A DNA stretch of 64,000 bases from positions 49,985 to 113,984 of the forward strand of contig JAFVDD010000021.1 in assembly GCA_017478725.1 (NCBI GenBank). Reading direction: 5' to 3'. Source of the DNA: Paludibacteraceae bacterium (lineage in GTDB: Bacteria; Bacteroidota; Bacteroidia; Bacteroidales; Paludibacteraceae). Shown in pieces: positions 1 to 8,500 of this stretch. Every line of letters begins with the position of its first letter. The first letter of the stretch is position 1. The position numbers were made by a program, and so were the translations under genes. The notes below the pieces were generated by a model. That model saw nothing but the letters and a program-made list of their open reading frames with translations, did no database searches and was not told the DNA's origin.

Positions 1-623
1 TGAGTCCCGATAGCTGTCATGTTTCCGCCTATATACAAGGCAGCGCCGTTATGCATGTAAATCGTTGTGCCGGCATCAATGGTGACGTTGCCGGTTACGA
101 TCACGGTATCAAATAGCAAATATGGCTTGTCGGCTGTGAAATGATAAGTTCTGTATTGCTGTCTTCCGCCTTTGATTCCCAGCCGCTCTGCATCCTGGCT
201 GTAGGCTTCCAGTATAACGGATTGTGTACTGCCGGTCTGCAAATGAAAGTGCAGTCGGTCTTCTATCAGTACTGCGTCATTGACTCCTGTAGCCCCGAAA
301 TCGGCCACTCTGACAAAGACGAACAGACTGTCTCCGCCGTATATCGGCAAATCACTCAACCGGCTCAAATCCTGCTCGCCGTCGATATTCACTTTGAATG
401 CTTCTCCGTCATCCAGCCATACGCGGTCAATGATGACGGACTCTTTGTTCGGATTATAAACCATCAATTGCAATGTGACCGACCCTTGTTCTGTCAGTAC
501 GGTGTCAAAACACAACGTATCGCATGAGAAAGCCAGCTTGGCTCCGGGATCCGAACTCGGCTGATACTCACGGCATGCTGTCAAGGCGCCTATGCATAAT
601 ATGATGAGGAGAAATTTGCGCAT
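1..623 (-). CDS. Putative outer-membrane lipoprotein, 3' end outside window
   Basis: An open frame starts with ATG at 621-623 and runs off the left edge (at least 207 codons). It begins with a hydrophobic signal sequence ending in a lipobox (L-T-A-C, Cys17), so the mature protein should be lipid-anchored. The part seen resembles Bacteroidetes lipoproteins with an Ig-like first half (a D-T-L-C-F-D-T-V segment) leading into a T-I-x-A-G-T-T-I-Y-M-H-N-G-A repeat typical of right-handed beta-helices; this is a pattern match only. The start codon directly abuts the stop of the PorT-like gene, so the two are probably co-translated. Function unknown. Confidence 0.75.
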   Translation of the reverse strand, partial: MRKFLLIILCIGALTACREYQPSSDPGAKLAFSCDTLCFDTVLTEQGSVTLQLMVYNPNKESVIIDRVWLDDGEAFKVNIDGEQDLSRLSDLPIYGGDSLFVFVRVADFGATGVNDAVLIEDRLHFHLQTGSTQSVILEAYSQDAERLGIKGGRQQYRTYHFTADKPYLLFDTVIVTGNVTIDAGTTIYMHNGAALYIGGNMTAIGT

Positions 624-1385
624 TTATTCGAAATTGAAGGTCAGGCATATGCAATGGTTGGTCATCCTTGAGATGGCATTGGTATAAAAACTGTTCTCGG
701 CAATCAGGTTAGGGTGCTGGTCTGCGGGACATAGTTGGTTGGCAAAGCCGATGCGGTAGGTTAGCTCCGGGCACCATTTGAACCATTGGAAATACAAATC
801 CACACCGAATCCTACTTCGCAAAAATAATCCATCACATTCATTAATACCGGTTTGTTTTTGTCACGGCTGACGTTGAAACTGACGCCTCCTCCGGCTATT
901 ACATACGGGCGGTAGTTACCTTCCCGTTCAGCTGAGAATTTCAGATATAATGGCAGATAAACCGGCATGTACATAATATCAATGCTGCTGCCGAAACCGG
1001 GATTTTCCTGGGTGTGAACAGGGTGATTTTCGTTCGATGCCTTATAGCTGATAGTACGGCTGGAGAACTGCATACCGGGACAGAAACGCAGGTTCAGAAA
1101 CTTGCATAATCTCAGGTCGGTCACAAAGCCTACATGAAAGCCCGGCATTACACTGCTCACTCGCGCGTGCAGTGTATCTGTCTGACCTGCCAGCATTTGG
1201 ATACTTGCCTCGCTGTCGGTTATACCGAAACTGGCGAAGTTCACGCCCAGCTGAAAGCCGAAATGAAATAGTTTCTCATCTACATACGGCCTGTTCATGC
1301 CTACTTGTGCCGTGGAGCTCATGCTCACCACGCCCAGCACGAATACTATGATTACTTTCTGAATCTTCAAAATATCAACTCTCAA
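624..1385 (-). CDS. porT: PorT-family outer-membrane beta-barrel protein
   Basis: A 253-residue protein with an N-terminal signal peptide and alternating beta-strand pattern to the end, closing in a strand with terminal aromatic residue. The opening of the mature part (K-L-F-H-F-G-F-Q-L-G-V-N) is what I associate with PorT/SprT, a barrel needed for type IX secretion in Bacteroidetes; other small OMP families are possible. The start is uncertain: the longest frame begins with TTG at 1385, inside a heptamer repeat array, and a second TTG lies at 1370, just before the hydrophobic segment. It follows the TonB-dependent receptor by ten bases and abuts the next lipoprotein gene, so all three are likely one transcript. 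Confidence 0.55.
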   Translation of the reverse strand: MRVDILKIQKVIIVFVLGVVSMSSTAQVGMNRPYVDEKLFHFGFQLGVNFASFGITDSEASIQMLAGQTDTLHARVSSVMPGFHVGFVTDLRLCKFLNLRFCPGMQFSSRTISYKASNENHPVHTQENPGFGSSIDIMYMPVYLPLYLKFSAEREGNYRPYVIAGGGVSFNVSRDKNKPVLMNVMDYFCEVGFGVDLYFQWFKWCPELTYRIGFANQLCPADQHPNLIAENSFYTNAISRMTNHCICLTFNFE

Positions 1386-1395
1386 TTATCAATTC
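1367..1395. repeat. Heptamer mini-array at gene junction
   Basis: Four consecutive units of the form TCAANNN (8,7,7,7 bp) lie exactly between the stop codon of the TonB-dependent receptor (1396) and the 5' end of the porT-like gene, and supply that gene's possible TTG start. Confidence 0.7.
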
Positions 1396-3957
1396 TTAGA
1401 ATTCGCTTGTTGTAGTACTGTTTCCGCTGTCGTCGAAGTCATCGCTTCCGCCGCCAAGACTGTTGTCGCCCCGGTCAGGACGGCGTTTGCCGGACTGATT
1501 GCCGAAATTATAGGTCACAGTCAGACTGATGGAACGGCTGTGCCATCTGTTCTCGCTGAATTGCCAGAACCCGTCACCCCAGGTGGTGTTGCGTCTTGCA
1601 CGGCTGTCGAGCAGGTCGCGCACATTGAGTGCGAGTGCCAGTTGTTTGTTGAGGAAAGTGTGTCGCAGTCCGATATCAATGGAGTAACTATGGCTCGTCG
1701 TACCTTGCGCCACCACGCGCGGAGAACGGTAGTTGGCGGAGATCTGACCGCTGAAATTCTTGGTGAACAGGAATTGTGCGTTCACACGTACAGAGCCTGC
1801 GAAAATGTTCTGTCCGGGCAGGGAAACGGAAATGGTGTCTCCCAAATGGTACAGATCCTGGTCAACGGCAGACACGTTGTTCCAATAGAAATTGGCGGAG
1901 GTGGTCAGTTGCAGCAATTCGCCGAAAAGGCGGTTCTTTGCTACTACTTCAACGCCTAACTCTTGGCGGTTGGAGATGTTGAAATAGGTATTCTTCATTA
2001 CATCGCCGTCCATGTACTTGACGTTTTGCACAGCACCTTCCTGGTACTTCCAGAATACGCCTGCGCTCAGCGTGTGCCGTTCCCATGTCTTCAGGTAATT
2101 CAGCTCCAGATTGTTGGAGTAGGCGGGGAGCAGGTCCACGTTTCCATAACTGATATTAGTGCTGTCGCTGAAGTCCATGCGCGGATTTATCTGGTGTCCG
2201 CGGGGGCGGTTCACACGGCGGGTGTAATTGAGTTGCAACTCATGTCCGTTACCGAAATCATAACTGATGTACGCGCTCGGGAACAGTTGGAAATACGCGG
2301 TGTCCTTCTTGCTCTCCATGCCGGCGTATGAGTCTTGTATGATACCGGCTGCATCTTTGTAGTTCGACTCTAAATGACGCATGTAATACTCGCCGCGCAA
2401 GCCAACCTGCAGCGATAGTTTGTCGAAGAACCGGTTGCCGTAAGTGATATACAGCGCGTGGTTCTGGGTCAGACCGTTGAAATCAGCATAGTAGGGGAAC
2501 AACTCATTGACGGGCGCACCGCTGGCATTCAGGTTATGCGCGTTGGCAAGGCTGTTGCTCCAGTTGCGGGTATAGTCATATCCGGCTTCCAGACGGCTCT
2601 GTTGGGTTGGTTTCCATTCATAGTCTGCTTTTATCTCTATGCCTTGGTCCGTGCTGTAGGAGTTCTGGTCCTGATAGGTCGTGTCAGCCTCTTCCGTCTG
2701 CATGTAGTCCGTGAGCATGTTGAATCCGAAATTGTTATACGTGCCGCTGACCATCAGTTTATGGTTGTCCAGTTCGAATGTGTAATCGAGCGTCGCATTG
2801 CCGCCCGGATGACTTCCCGTACCGTTTTGGTTGCGGTTGTAGAGGCGCGTCGTGTCCCCAAGCGCGTTCGTCAAAAGGTAACTACGGCTGTTGGTGTTGC
2901 TCATCTTGAATACATTGGGGTCACTCACCATGCCGAAGCCCGATACTCCGATCGTGTGCCCCTCCGCCACATGGAAATTGAAGCCGGCGCGGGCGAACAA
3001 TCCGCCACCGCGGTTGTTTTGCTGTCCTTCTTGCGTTAGATGGCTCATGATCAGCGTTGAGTCCAGCACCTGCGAGCCTGTACCGCTGAGGTTGTAGCGG
3101 TCGGTTTTGCTGCCGCCGTTGCTGATATGGTAGCGGTAACCGACGTTGAAATATCCGTCCACAGGCCCCGCATTGAAATTGATGTTAAAGCCTGCATTGG
3201 CACCGGGCGGTACGTTCCATGGCGATGCCAGGGCATAGTCCAAACCAGCTTGTACAGAACCGTAATAGCCGGCGCTACGGTCTTTTTTCATTACCAGGTT
3301 GATGATGCCGGACGTGCCTTCAGGCGAGAACTTGGCGGAAGGGTTGGTGATAATCTCAATCTTCTCAATTGTCCCTGCGGGCATTTGTTGGAGTACCTGA
3401 CCGCGGTTGTCGCTGTTCAGACCGGCGGGTTTGCCGTTTATCCATATCTCCACGTCCTCGGAGTTACGCAGTGTAATCGTGCCTTCCTGGTCCACATCGA
3501 CGGAAGGGATGTTCTCCAGCACATCCGTCACGCTGGCGCCCGCAGAAGCTATATTCTGGTCCACGGTGAATACTTTCTTGTCCAGTTCAAAGCGCATGGA
3601 TGAGCCTTGACCCACCACTTCCACCTCGCTCAAGGTCTGGCTGTCCTCTTTGAGTTGTATGCGTCCCAGGTTCACAGACTTACCCGCCACAGTAGCGGTG
3701 CGTTTGGCCTCGCTGTACCCCATAAATGATACAATAATTGTATATTGGCCGTCTGCCAACTCGAGTGTGAAACTACCTGTCGCATCGGTTATGGTACCCG
3801 TAATGAGCTTCGTGCTGTCTGTGGCGGAAACCACACTCACGTTGGCAAAATCAATGGCCTGTTTGGTCCCGAAGTCCAGCACTTTTCCGGTTACTTGCGC
3901 CGCAAATGTACCCAGGCTTATCGCCAGCAACGCTAAGATGTTAACTATTCGATTCAT
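1396..3957 (-). CDS. TonB-dependent receptor family protein with carboxypeptidase-like plug extension
   Basis: An 853-residue outer-membrane protein. After a signal peptide (about residues 1-19) comes a carboxypeptidase-regulatory-like beta-sandwich (about 20-110, V-T-G-K-V-L-D start), then a TonB plug domain (about 120-230, with S-V-D-V-D-Q-E-G-T-I-T-L-R and I-E-K-I-E-I-I-T-N-P-S-A), then a long beta-barrel of the OMP_b-brl_3 type. There is no SusD partner next to it, which argues against a glycan-uptake locus; the substrate cannot be told. It overlaps the 3' end of aroQ by 17 bases and is followed after ten bases by the porT-like gene. The C-terminal tail is rich in Gly, Asp and Ser. Confidence 0.85.
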   Translation of the reverse strand: MNRIVNILALLAISLGTFAAQVTGKVLDFGTKQAIDFANVSVVSATDSTKLITGTITDATGSFTLELADGQYTIIVSFMGYSEAKRTATVAGKSVNLGRIQLKEDSQTLSEVEVVGQGSSMRFELDKKVFTVDQNIASAGASVTDVLENIPSVDVDQEGTITLRNSEDVEIWINGKPAGLNSDNRGQVLQQMPAGTIEKIEIITNPSAKFSPEGTSGIINLVMKKDRSAGYYGSVQAGLDYALASPWNVPPGANAGFNINFNAGPVDGYFNVGYRYHISNGGSKTDRYNLSGTGSQVLDSTLIMSHLTQEGQQNNRGGGLFARAGFNFHVAEGHTIGVSGFGMVSDPNVFKMSNTNSRSYLLTNALGDTTRLYNRNQNGTGSHPGGNATLDYTFELDNHKLMVSGTYNNFGFNMLTDYMQTEEADTTYQDQNSYSTDQGIEIKADYEWKPTQQSRLEAGYDYTRNWSNSLANAHNLNASGAPVNELFPYYADFNGLTQNHALYITYGNRFFDKLSLQVGLRGEYYMRHLESNYKDAAGIIQDSYAGMESKKDTAYFQLFPSAYISYDFGNGHELQLNYTRRVNRPRGHQINPRMDFSDSTNISYGNVDLLPAYSNNLELNYLKTWERHTLSAGVFWKYQEGAVQNVKYMDGDVMKNTYFNISNRQELGVEVVAKNRLFGELLQLTTSANFYWNNVSAVDQDLYHLGDTISVSLPGQNIFAGSVRVNAQFLFTKNFSGQISANYRSPRVVAQGTTSHSYSIDIGLRHTFLNKQLALALNVRDLLDSRARRNTTWGDGFWQFSENRWHSRSISLTVTYNFGNQSGKRRPDRGDNSLGGGSDDFDDSGNSTTTSEF

Positions 3958-4399
3958 CTATTATCCACTTTACTGCCTGTGCGTAGCAGTCGGTTCCTAC
4001 ACCGATTATTGATTTTGCGCACACGTCCGTGAGCAGACTCACGCGCCTGAAATCCTCACGCTGGCTGATATCGCTGATATGTACTTCTACTACTGGCACT
4101 TCACTGTCCTCCACGGCATCCCGTAATGCCACACTGGTGTGCGTGTAACCGCCTGCATTCAGTACTATCCCCGAGTATTCTGATGGCTGATGACTGATGG
4201 CTGATGGCCCATTGGCTTCCTGGATCCAGTCGATTAAATCGCCTTCGTGGTTCGATTGTTTATACACAAAATGAACATCCGGCCACGCACGTTGGATCTC
4301 CAGCAAAATTTGTGCCATAGATTTGGAACCGTATATCTCGGGCTTGCGAACTCCCAAACGGTTGAGGTTGGGGCCGTTCAAAATAGCAATTTTCTTCAT
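3941..4399 (-). CDS. aroQ: 3-dehydroquinate dehydratase, type II
   Basis: Shikimate-pathway enzyme converting 3-dehydroquinate to 3-dehydroshikimate. The 152-residue protein starts at the ATG in front of K-K-I-A-I-L-N-G-P-N-L-N; a longer frame upstream is non-homologous. Visible active-site residues are Arg18 and Tyr23 in the lid loop (R-K-P-E-I-Y-G), Asn81 and His87 (N-A-G-G-Y-T-H-T-S), His107 and Arg114. Between the helix near residue 60 and strand G-I-V-L-N there are about ten extra residues (64-74, S-A-I-S-H-Q-P-S-E) encoded by a perfect heptamer array, a surface-loop insertion. It lies 132 bases downstream of rho and its end overlaps the receptor gene. Confidence 0.93.
   Translation of the reverse strand: MKKIAILNGPNLNRLGVRKPEIYGSKSMAQILLEIQRAWPDVHFVYKQSNHEGDLIDWIQEANGPSAISHQPSEYSGIVLNAGGYTHTSVALRDAVEDSEVPVVEVHISDISQREDFRRVSLLTDVCAKSIIGVGTDCYAQAVKWIIDESNS
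4180..4207. repeat. Heptamer array inside aroQ
   Basis: Four perfect-length 7-bp units (CTGATGG, with one CTGATGA) sit in frame inside aroQ and encode its extra loop. The same unit type occurs in the thioesterase gene at 11483-11510. Confidence 0.85.
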
Positions 4400-4410
4400 A
4401 GCAAAAAATA

Positions 4411-4533
4411 TACGATTATTAAGATTTTCCGATGTCGGGACTAAGTCGGATGAATATCGGATGAATATCGGGGGCAAATCGGGGTTTTGTAGGACGCTTT
4501 TTTGCCCTAAAAAGTGTACGATTATTAAGATTT
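4411..4533. repeat. 17-bp direct repeats flanking the rho-aroQ intergenic region
   Basis: The 17-mer TACGATTATTAAGATTT occurs at 4411-4427 (just upstream of the aroQ start) and again at 4517-4533 (touching the rho stop codon), 106 bp apart. The copies are identical. Confidence 0.85.
4435..4489. repeat. Five-unit 11-bp array
   Basis: Five consecutive 11-bp units, each starting TCGG (two are identical TCGGATGAATA), fill the middle of the rho-aroQ spacer between the 17-bp direct repeats. The period equals about one DNA helical turn. Confidence 0.85.
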
Positions 4534-6343
4534 ATCGTGCGCCGTTCACTGCCAGCAGAAACTCGTCGTTATCCTCCGTGCGGTCCATATAACTCTTCAG
4601 TTTCTCCATCGCTTCCTGACCGTTCATCTCGCTCAGTTGTTTGCGGATTTGCCACATGCGTGTCAGCACGTCTTGAGGCAGCAACAAATCGTCGCGACGG
4701 GTGCTCGAGGCAGGAATATCTACGGCGGGGAAGATGCGGCGGTTGGCCAGTTTGCGGTCCAGCTGCAGCTCCATATTACCCGTTCCTTTGAATTCCTCAA
4801 AAATCAAATCATCCATCTTGCTTCCGGTTTCCGTCAGAGCCGTAGCAATAATGGTGAGCGAACCGCCGTTCTCTATGTTACGTGCGGCACCGAAGAAACG
4901 CTTGGGTTTGTGCAGAGCCTGTGCCTCCACGCCGCCTGACAGCACTTTGCCGCTGGACGGCGCTACAGTGTTGTAGGCACGCGCCAGACGGGTGATACTA
5001 TCCAGTAGGATGACTACGTCATGTCCGCTCTCTACTAATCGTTTGGCTTTTTCGTGTACGATGTTAGCCACCTTTACATGATTCTCTGCCGGTTCGTCAA
5101 AAGTCGAGGCAATCACCTCTGCATCCACCGAACGGGCCATGTCGGTCACTTCTTCCGGACGCTCGTCTATCAGCAGAACAATCATATATACCTCAGGGTT
5201 GTTCTTGATAATGGCGTTGGCTAACTCCTTGAGCAGCACCGTTTTACCTGTTTTTGGCTGCGCTACGATCAGGCCGCGTTGACCTTTGCCGATGGGGGCG
5301 AACAGATCTATGATGCGTACGCTCAAAGGATCGTTCTTGCCGGTGCATAGCTTGAATTTCTGATCGGGGAAGAGTGGGGTGAGGTTCTCAAACGCAATCC
5401 GCTGTTTGGCCAACTCAGGGGACAAACCGTTGATGCGGATTACTTTGTCCATCGGGAAGAACTTGTCCGGCTGGGGATTCACCCGGATTGAACATTCAAC
5501 CGTGTCACCGGCTTTCAGACCGTACTGGCGCACTTGCTCTTTGCTTACATATACATCATCAGGGCTGGGCAGGTAGTTATAGTCTGCGCTCCGCAGGAAT
5601 CCGTAGCCGTCGGGAGCGCACTCCAATGTACCCATCGCAATAACATTCTCGCCTAAGTTAGGCAGTTTGTAATCGCTCTTGTTCTCAGCCTCTTTCGGCT
5701 CTTCTCCAGCCGCTTCCGCTACAGCCGCTGCCGGTTCGGCAACTGCTGCCTGCTCTGCCGCTTTTTCAGCCTTGGTCTTACGGCTTTTCTTCTTCGGAGC
5801 TTCTGCTACGGGTGCTTCTGCCGGCTCTGCTGCCGTAGACGCCTCTTCCGGCACTACGCTGCTTTGTACATGGCTCTCTTGGATATTCTCTTCTTCCTTG
5901 GGGCTTTGTACAGTCTCTTTTTGTATTGTATCCATTGCCTCCTCGATCTGAGCCAGCGGCTTGCGTGACTCCAATGCCTGAACAGTCTTGTTGGGCTTGT
6001 GGTTATTGGCTTTCAGCTGTTCTTGCATTTCTGCCATCTGCTCGTTTTCACTGCCTACGGTGGCTACCACTTGTTCGCTCTTCAGGTTAGAGGTGTTCAC
6101 TTTCTTGGCGGCCTGACGATGTACACCGCGCGCACGTTCACGCTTGCTGGGAAGACCTGCGGCGATACGCGCATCTTCTTTCGCTTGTACGTTGGCGGCA
6201 CGGTTGTCGGCTTGCGCATCCAGAATGGCATAACTGATCTCGCGTTGGGATTGACTGCGGCGGGGACTCAAACCCATACTCACAGCTATCTCACGCACTT
6301 CGTCGAGCGACATACGCTCGAGTTTTTGTAATTCGTATTGCAT
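4532..6343 (-). CDS. rho: Transcription termination factor Rho with long disordered insertion
   Basis: RNA-binding hexameric ATPase that ends transcription. The 603-residue protein has the N-terminal Rho domain (1-45, S-L-D-E-V-R-E-I-A), then a roughly 180-residue low-complexity insertion rich in Ala, Glu, Lys and Pro (45-225), the cold-shock RNA-binding domain (about 228-305, Y-G-F-L-R), and the ATPase with Walker A A-Q-P-K-T-G-K-T (361-368) and Walker [10 protein letters not shown]. The insertion makes it much longer than E. coli Rho (419). Such insertions are usual in Bacteroidetes and in B. thetaiotaomicron have been linked to condensate formation. A promoter lies upstream at 6410-6441. 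Confidence 0.97.
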   Translation of the reverse strand: MQYELQKLERMSLDEVREIAVSMGLSPRRSQSQREISYAILDAQADNRAANVQAKEDARIAAGLPSKRERARGVHRQAAKKVNTSNLKSEQVVATVGSENEQMAEMQEQLKANNHKPNKTVQALESRKPLAQIEEAMDTIQKETVQSPKEEENIQESHVQSSVVPEEASTAAEPAEAPVAEAPKKKSRKTKAEKAAEQAAVAEPAAAVAEAAGEEPKEAENKSDYKLPNLGENVIAMGTLECAPDGYGFLRSADYNYLPSPDDVYVSKEQVRQYGLKAGDTVECSIRVNPQPDKFFPMDKVIRINGLSPELAKQRIAFENLTPLFPDQKFKLCTGKNDPLSVRIIDLFAPIGKGQRGLIVAQPKTGKTVLLKELANAIIKNNPEVYMIVLLIDERPEEVTDMARSVDAEVIASTFDEPAENHVKVANIVHEKAKRLVESGHDVVILLDSITRLARAYNTVAPSSGKVLSGGVEAQALHKPKRFFGAARNIENGGSLTIIATALTETGSKMDDLIFEEFKGTGNMELQLDRKLANRRIFPAVDIPASSTRRDDLLLPQDVLTRMWQIRKQLSEMNGQEAMEKLKSYMDRTEDNDEFLLAVNGAR

Positions 6344-6409
6344 AAAATATAGAAAAGGGATTCTTTAGACTTGGATGGTCAGAACGATTATTCTTCCCTA
6401 AATCCGCTG

Positions 6410-6441
6410 CAAAATTACTAAAAAAATCTCATATACACAAA
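6410..6441 (-). promoter_or_regulatory. Bacteroidetes-type promoter for rho
   Basis: On the minus strand TTTG (6441-6438) is followed after 20 bases by TAATTTTG (6417-6410). It points at rho, giving a leader of about 60 bases. Confidence 0.7.
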
Positions 6442-6479
6442 TATTTTTCCCATTTATTTGCAAAAAAATAACAAAATAC

Positions 6480-6510
6480 TTGCGTATATGAAAAAAAAGC
6501 ACTAATTTTG
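6480..6510 (+). promoter_or_regulatory. Promoter for tRNA-Ala
   Basis: TTGC at 6480-6483, 19 bases, then TAATTTTG at 6503-6510. It faces away from the rho promoter and leads into the tRNA 65 bases downstream. Confidence 0.7.
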
Positions 6511-6526
6511 CACTCGCTTTTGCGAT

Positions 6527-6555
6527 TCGTACATCGTACATCGTTAAATCGTAAA
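6527..6555. repeat. Heptamer mini-array in tRNA leader
   Basis: Units TCGTACA (twice), TCGTTAAA and TCGTAAA follow each other between the promoter and tRNA-Ala, so the array is in the transcribed leader. Confidence 0.75.
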
Positions 6556-6575
6556 TGACGCGACTTGCATCGCGA

Positions 6576-6649
6576 GGGGTATTAGCTCATCTGGCTAGAG
6601 CGCAACACTGGCAGTGTTGAGGTGAGCGGTTCGAGTCCGCTATACTCCA
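6576..6649 (+). tRNA. tRNA-Ala (anticodon GGC)
   Basis: A full cloverleaf can be drawn: acceptor GGGGTAT pairs with ATACTCC (6642-6648), the anticodon stem CAACA/TGTTG encloses loop CTGGCAG with anticodon GGC, and the T-arm has GGTTCGAGTCC. Discriminator base is A; CCA is not encoded. It decodes GCC/GCU Ala codons. Confidence 0.93.
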
Positions 6650-6656
6650 CAAAAAT

Positions 6657-6696
6657 AGAGAATCACCACAAGGCGATTCTCTGTTTTTGTTTTTGT
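6657..6696 (+). terminator. Rho-independent terminator after tRNA-Ala
   Basis: AGAGAATC pairs with GATTCTCT (6657-6664 with 6675-6682), extended by CC/GG around an ACAA loop, and is followed by GTTTTTGTTTTT. Confidence 0.85.
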
Positions 6697-6737
6697 CAGT
6701 TTCTTGTCAAATTGGGATTATTCCGTTTCGCTTCAAA

Positions 6738-7823
6738 TCATTTTTTCAAACGCTCTGTTTCCTCTCTTGGATACAAGTGCTCTAAAGCGCGGAGAGTAAG
6801 ACGGGAGAGGGCGTATTGGTCCAAATCCTGCCAAGGGATACAAATGGTGTCGGCTATTTCAGGCAACACGTCTGCTTGATGGACAACAAATTGTGCATGC
6901 AGACGTTGGTGCGAGAGCACATGCGTGCATGAGAAAACGGTCTTCTGCTCTGTTTCCGGCTGTGCTCCCGTGACCGTTTGTGCCCTTCCGCCTGCTCCGT
7001 TTTCTGGGCAATCCGTTTCTTCGCATGGAAACTCATATAGATGATACCAGATGTCTTTTTCCGTACGTTGGCGGATGAGTGTAACGGTTTCTCCGTTCGC
7101 GCGCGTAATATAAATATGGTAGATCAACCATCTGTCTCTTACTTTTGGACGGGGTTTGCGTATCGGCAGCAGTTCTGCCGTGCCATGAGCATATGCGGCA
7201 CATACACCCTGCAACGGACATGGCAGGCAGTTTTCTCCCAAAACAGGGGTGCAATAGAGTGCTCCGAATTCCATAATGGCGGTATTGAACAACCGGGGAT
7301 TCTCCTTGTCTAACAGCATATTTATCAGCTGCCGGAACAGTTTCTTGCCGCTTGTTGTGTCAAACGCCTCATCTATGTCCAACAGACGTGCTACAACGCG
7401 GTAAACATTGCCGTCCATGGCAGGATAGGGTTGGTTGTATGCGAAACTGGAGATGGCACCTGCGGTGTAATCCCCTACGCCTGGTAGCGTACGGATGTCT
7501 TCATATCGGGTGGGAAAGGGCGTCCATCCCCGTTCTACTACCATTTGCGCTGCTTTATGCAGATTGCGGGCACGGCTGTAATAGCCCAAACCCTGCCATT
7601 CACGCAGCACTTCATCCTCCTTGGCAGAAGCCAGCGATTCCACATCCGGCCAACGTGATACGAAACGCAGGTAATAATCCATTCCCTGGGCTACGCGGGT
7701 CTGTTGCAAAATTACTTCGCTCAACCATATGCGATAGCCGTCTTCGGTCTCTCGCCAGGGCAGGTCACGATGATTGCGCGCATACCACTCATATAAACGG
7801 CTATATAATAGCGATTTAGTCAT
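6738..7823 (-). CDS. mutY: A/G-specific adenine glycosylase MutY
   Basis: Base-excision repair enzyme removing A mispaired with 8-oxoG. The 361-residue protein shows catalytic Glu36 (L-S-E-V-I-L-Q-Q-T), helix-hairpin-helix L-P-G-V-G-D-Y-T (113-120), catalytic Asp137 (A-M-D-G-N-V) and a C-terminal [4Fe-4S] site (C-x7-C-x2-C-x5-C; the first spacing is one residue longer than usual). The C-terminal half is a NUDIX-like 8-oxoG recognition domain (from W-L-I-Y-H-I-Y-I-T). It is a single gene, divergent from HU. A good -7 box (TAATTTTG, 7861-7854) lies 30 bases upstream, but I see no convincing -33. Confidence 0.95.
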   Translation of the reverse strand: MTKSLLYSRLYEWYARNHRDLPWRETEDGYRIWLSEVILQQTRVAQGMDYYLRFVSRWPDVESLASAKEDEVLREWQGLGYYSRARNLHKAAQMVVERGWTPFPTRYEDIRTLPGVGDYTAGAISSFAYNQPYPAMDGNVYRVVARLLDIDEAFDTTSGKKLFRQLINMLLDKENPRLFNTAIMEFGALYCTPVLGENCLPCPLQGVCAAYAHGTAELLPIRKPRPKVRDRWLIYHIYITRANGETVTLIRQRTEKDIWYHLYEFPCEETDCPENGAGGRAQTVTGAQPETEQKTVFSCTHVLSHQRLHAQFVVHQADVLPEIADTICIPWQDLDQYALSRLTLRALEHLYPREETERLKK

Positions 7824-7924
7824 TTTAGGGGTGTTTTAGGGCATTTGAGAGTGCAAAATTACAAAAAAATAACGAATTTTGAAATTTTTTTGCCGAAAAA
7901 CTTTTATATTTCAATAATTTGTAG

Positions 7925-7932
7925 TAATTTTG
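7925..7932 (+). promoter_or_regulatory. -7 element of the HU promoter
   Basis: TAATTTTG fits the Bacteroidetes -7 consensus and is 42 bases before the HU start. The -33 region is AT-rich without a clear TTTG, so only half of the promoter is supported. Confidence 0.5.
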
Positions 7933-7974
7933 CAAAGATTTTTCGGCATATAACAAAAATACATTCATATAACT

Positions 7975-8250
7975 ATGACTAAAGCAGACTTAATTAACGA
8001 AATAGCCATCTCAACTGGCTATGACAAAACGACTATCGGAATCATCGTAGAGTCGATGATGGAGCATGTAAAGAAAAACGTTGCTGCGGGGGAGAATGTT
8101 TATCTCCGCGGCTTCGGTAGTTTTATCACCAAAGTGCGCGCAGCCAAAGTGGCTCGCAACATTAGCGCCAAGACCTCTGTACAGGTGCCTGAGCACAAGA
8201 TCCCGGCTTTCAAACCGGCAGCTGAGTTCATGAAGGACGTACGCGGCTGA
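7975..8250 (+). CDS. HU/IHF-family DNA-binding protein
   Basis: A 91-residue nucleoid protein with the whole HU fold: two N-terminal helices (M-T-K-A-D-L-I-N-E-I-A), the dimer saddle G-E-N-V-Y-L-R-G-F-G-S-F, the DNA-binding beta-arm (about 50-75) and C-terminal helix. It bends and compacts DNA as a dimer. It is first of three same-strand genes (HU, 29-residue basic protein, RNase G). The arm holds S-V-Q-V-P-E-H-K-I-P where many HUs have R-N-P-x-T, so the intercalating region is P-E-H-K-I-P-A-F-K-P. Confidence 0.93.
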   Translation: MTKADLINEIAISTGYDKTTIGIIVESMMEHVKKNVAAGENVYLRGFGSFITKVRAAKVARNISAKTSVQVPEHKIPAFKPAAEFMKDVRG

Positions 8251-8314
8251 TCCTCACGCATCATTCCGAACACAACTAAATAACATTATACTAACTATTT
8301 AACATTCTTCTATT

Positions 8315-8404
8315 ATGCCAAACGGAAAGAAGCATAAGAGACATAAGATGTCTACACACAAGCGTAAAAAACGCCTGCGTAAGAATCGTCATAAGCATAA
8401 GTAA
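8315..8404 (+). CDS. 29-residue very basic protein, AURKAIP1/COX24 (mS38/bS22-like) type
   Basis: An ATG-to-TAA frame of 29 codons between HU and RNase G. More than half of the residues are Lys, Arg or His, with the core K-R-H-K-M-S-T-H-K-R-K-K-R-L-R-K-N-R, matching the pattern of the AURKAIP1/COX24 domain found in mitochondrial mS38 and mycobacterial bS22. Bacteroidetes carry such a gene widely, usually unannotated. I infer a small ribosomal protein; that role is not shown by sequence alone. Confidence 0.8.
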   Translation: MPNGKKHKRHKMSTHKRKKRLRKNRHKHK

Positions 8405-8424
8405 TTGACGGTTTGATTATTGCT

Positions 8425-8467
8425 TTGTGGCGATAAACCGGTCTAAGCGTAGACGGGTTTGCCACAA
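8425..8467 (+). terminator. Long hairpin plus T-rich tract in front of RNase G gene
   Basis: TTGTGGC (8425-8431) pairs with GCCACAA (8461-8467); inside, AAACC pairs with GGTTT and GTCT with AGAC. CTTTTTATTTATTT follows. This has the form of an intrinsic terminator 34 bases before the RNase G start, so it may terminate the HU transcript or attenuate rng. Confidence 0.7.
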
Positions 8468-8500
8468 GGCTTTTTATTTATTTATAAAACTCAACAAGTT

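Noticed and set aside
3941-4477. AroQ start at 4477
   Set aside because: The 26 extra residues are unlike any AroQ and pass through the 17-mer and 11-bp repeats; the family start is M-K-K-I-A-I-L-N.
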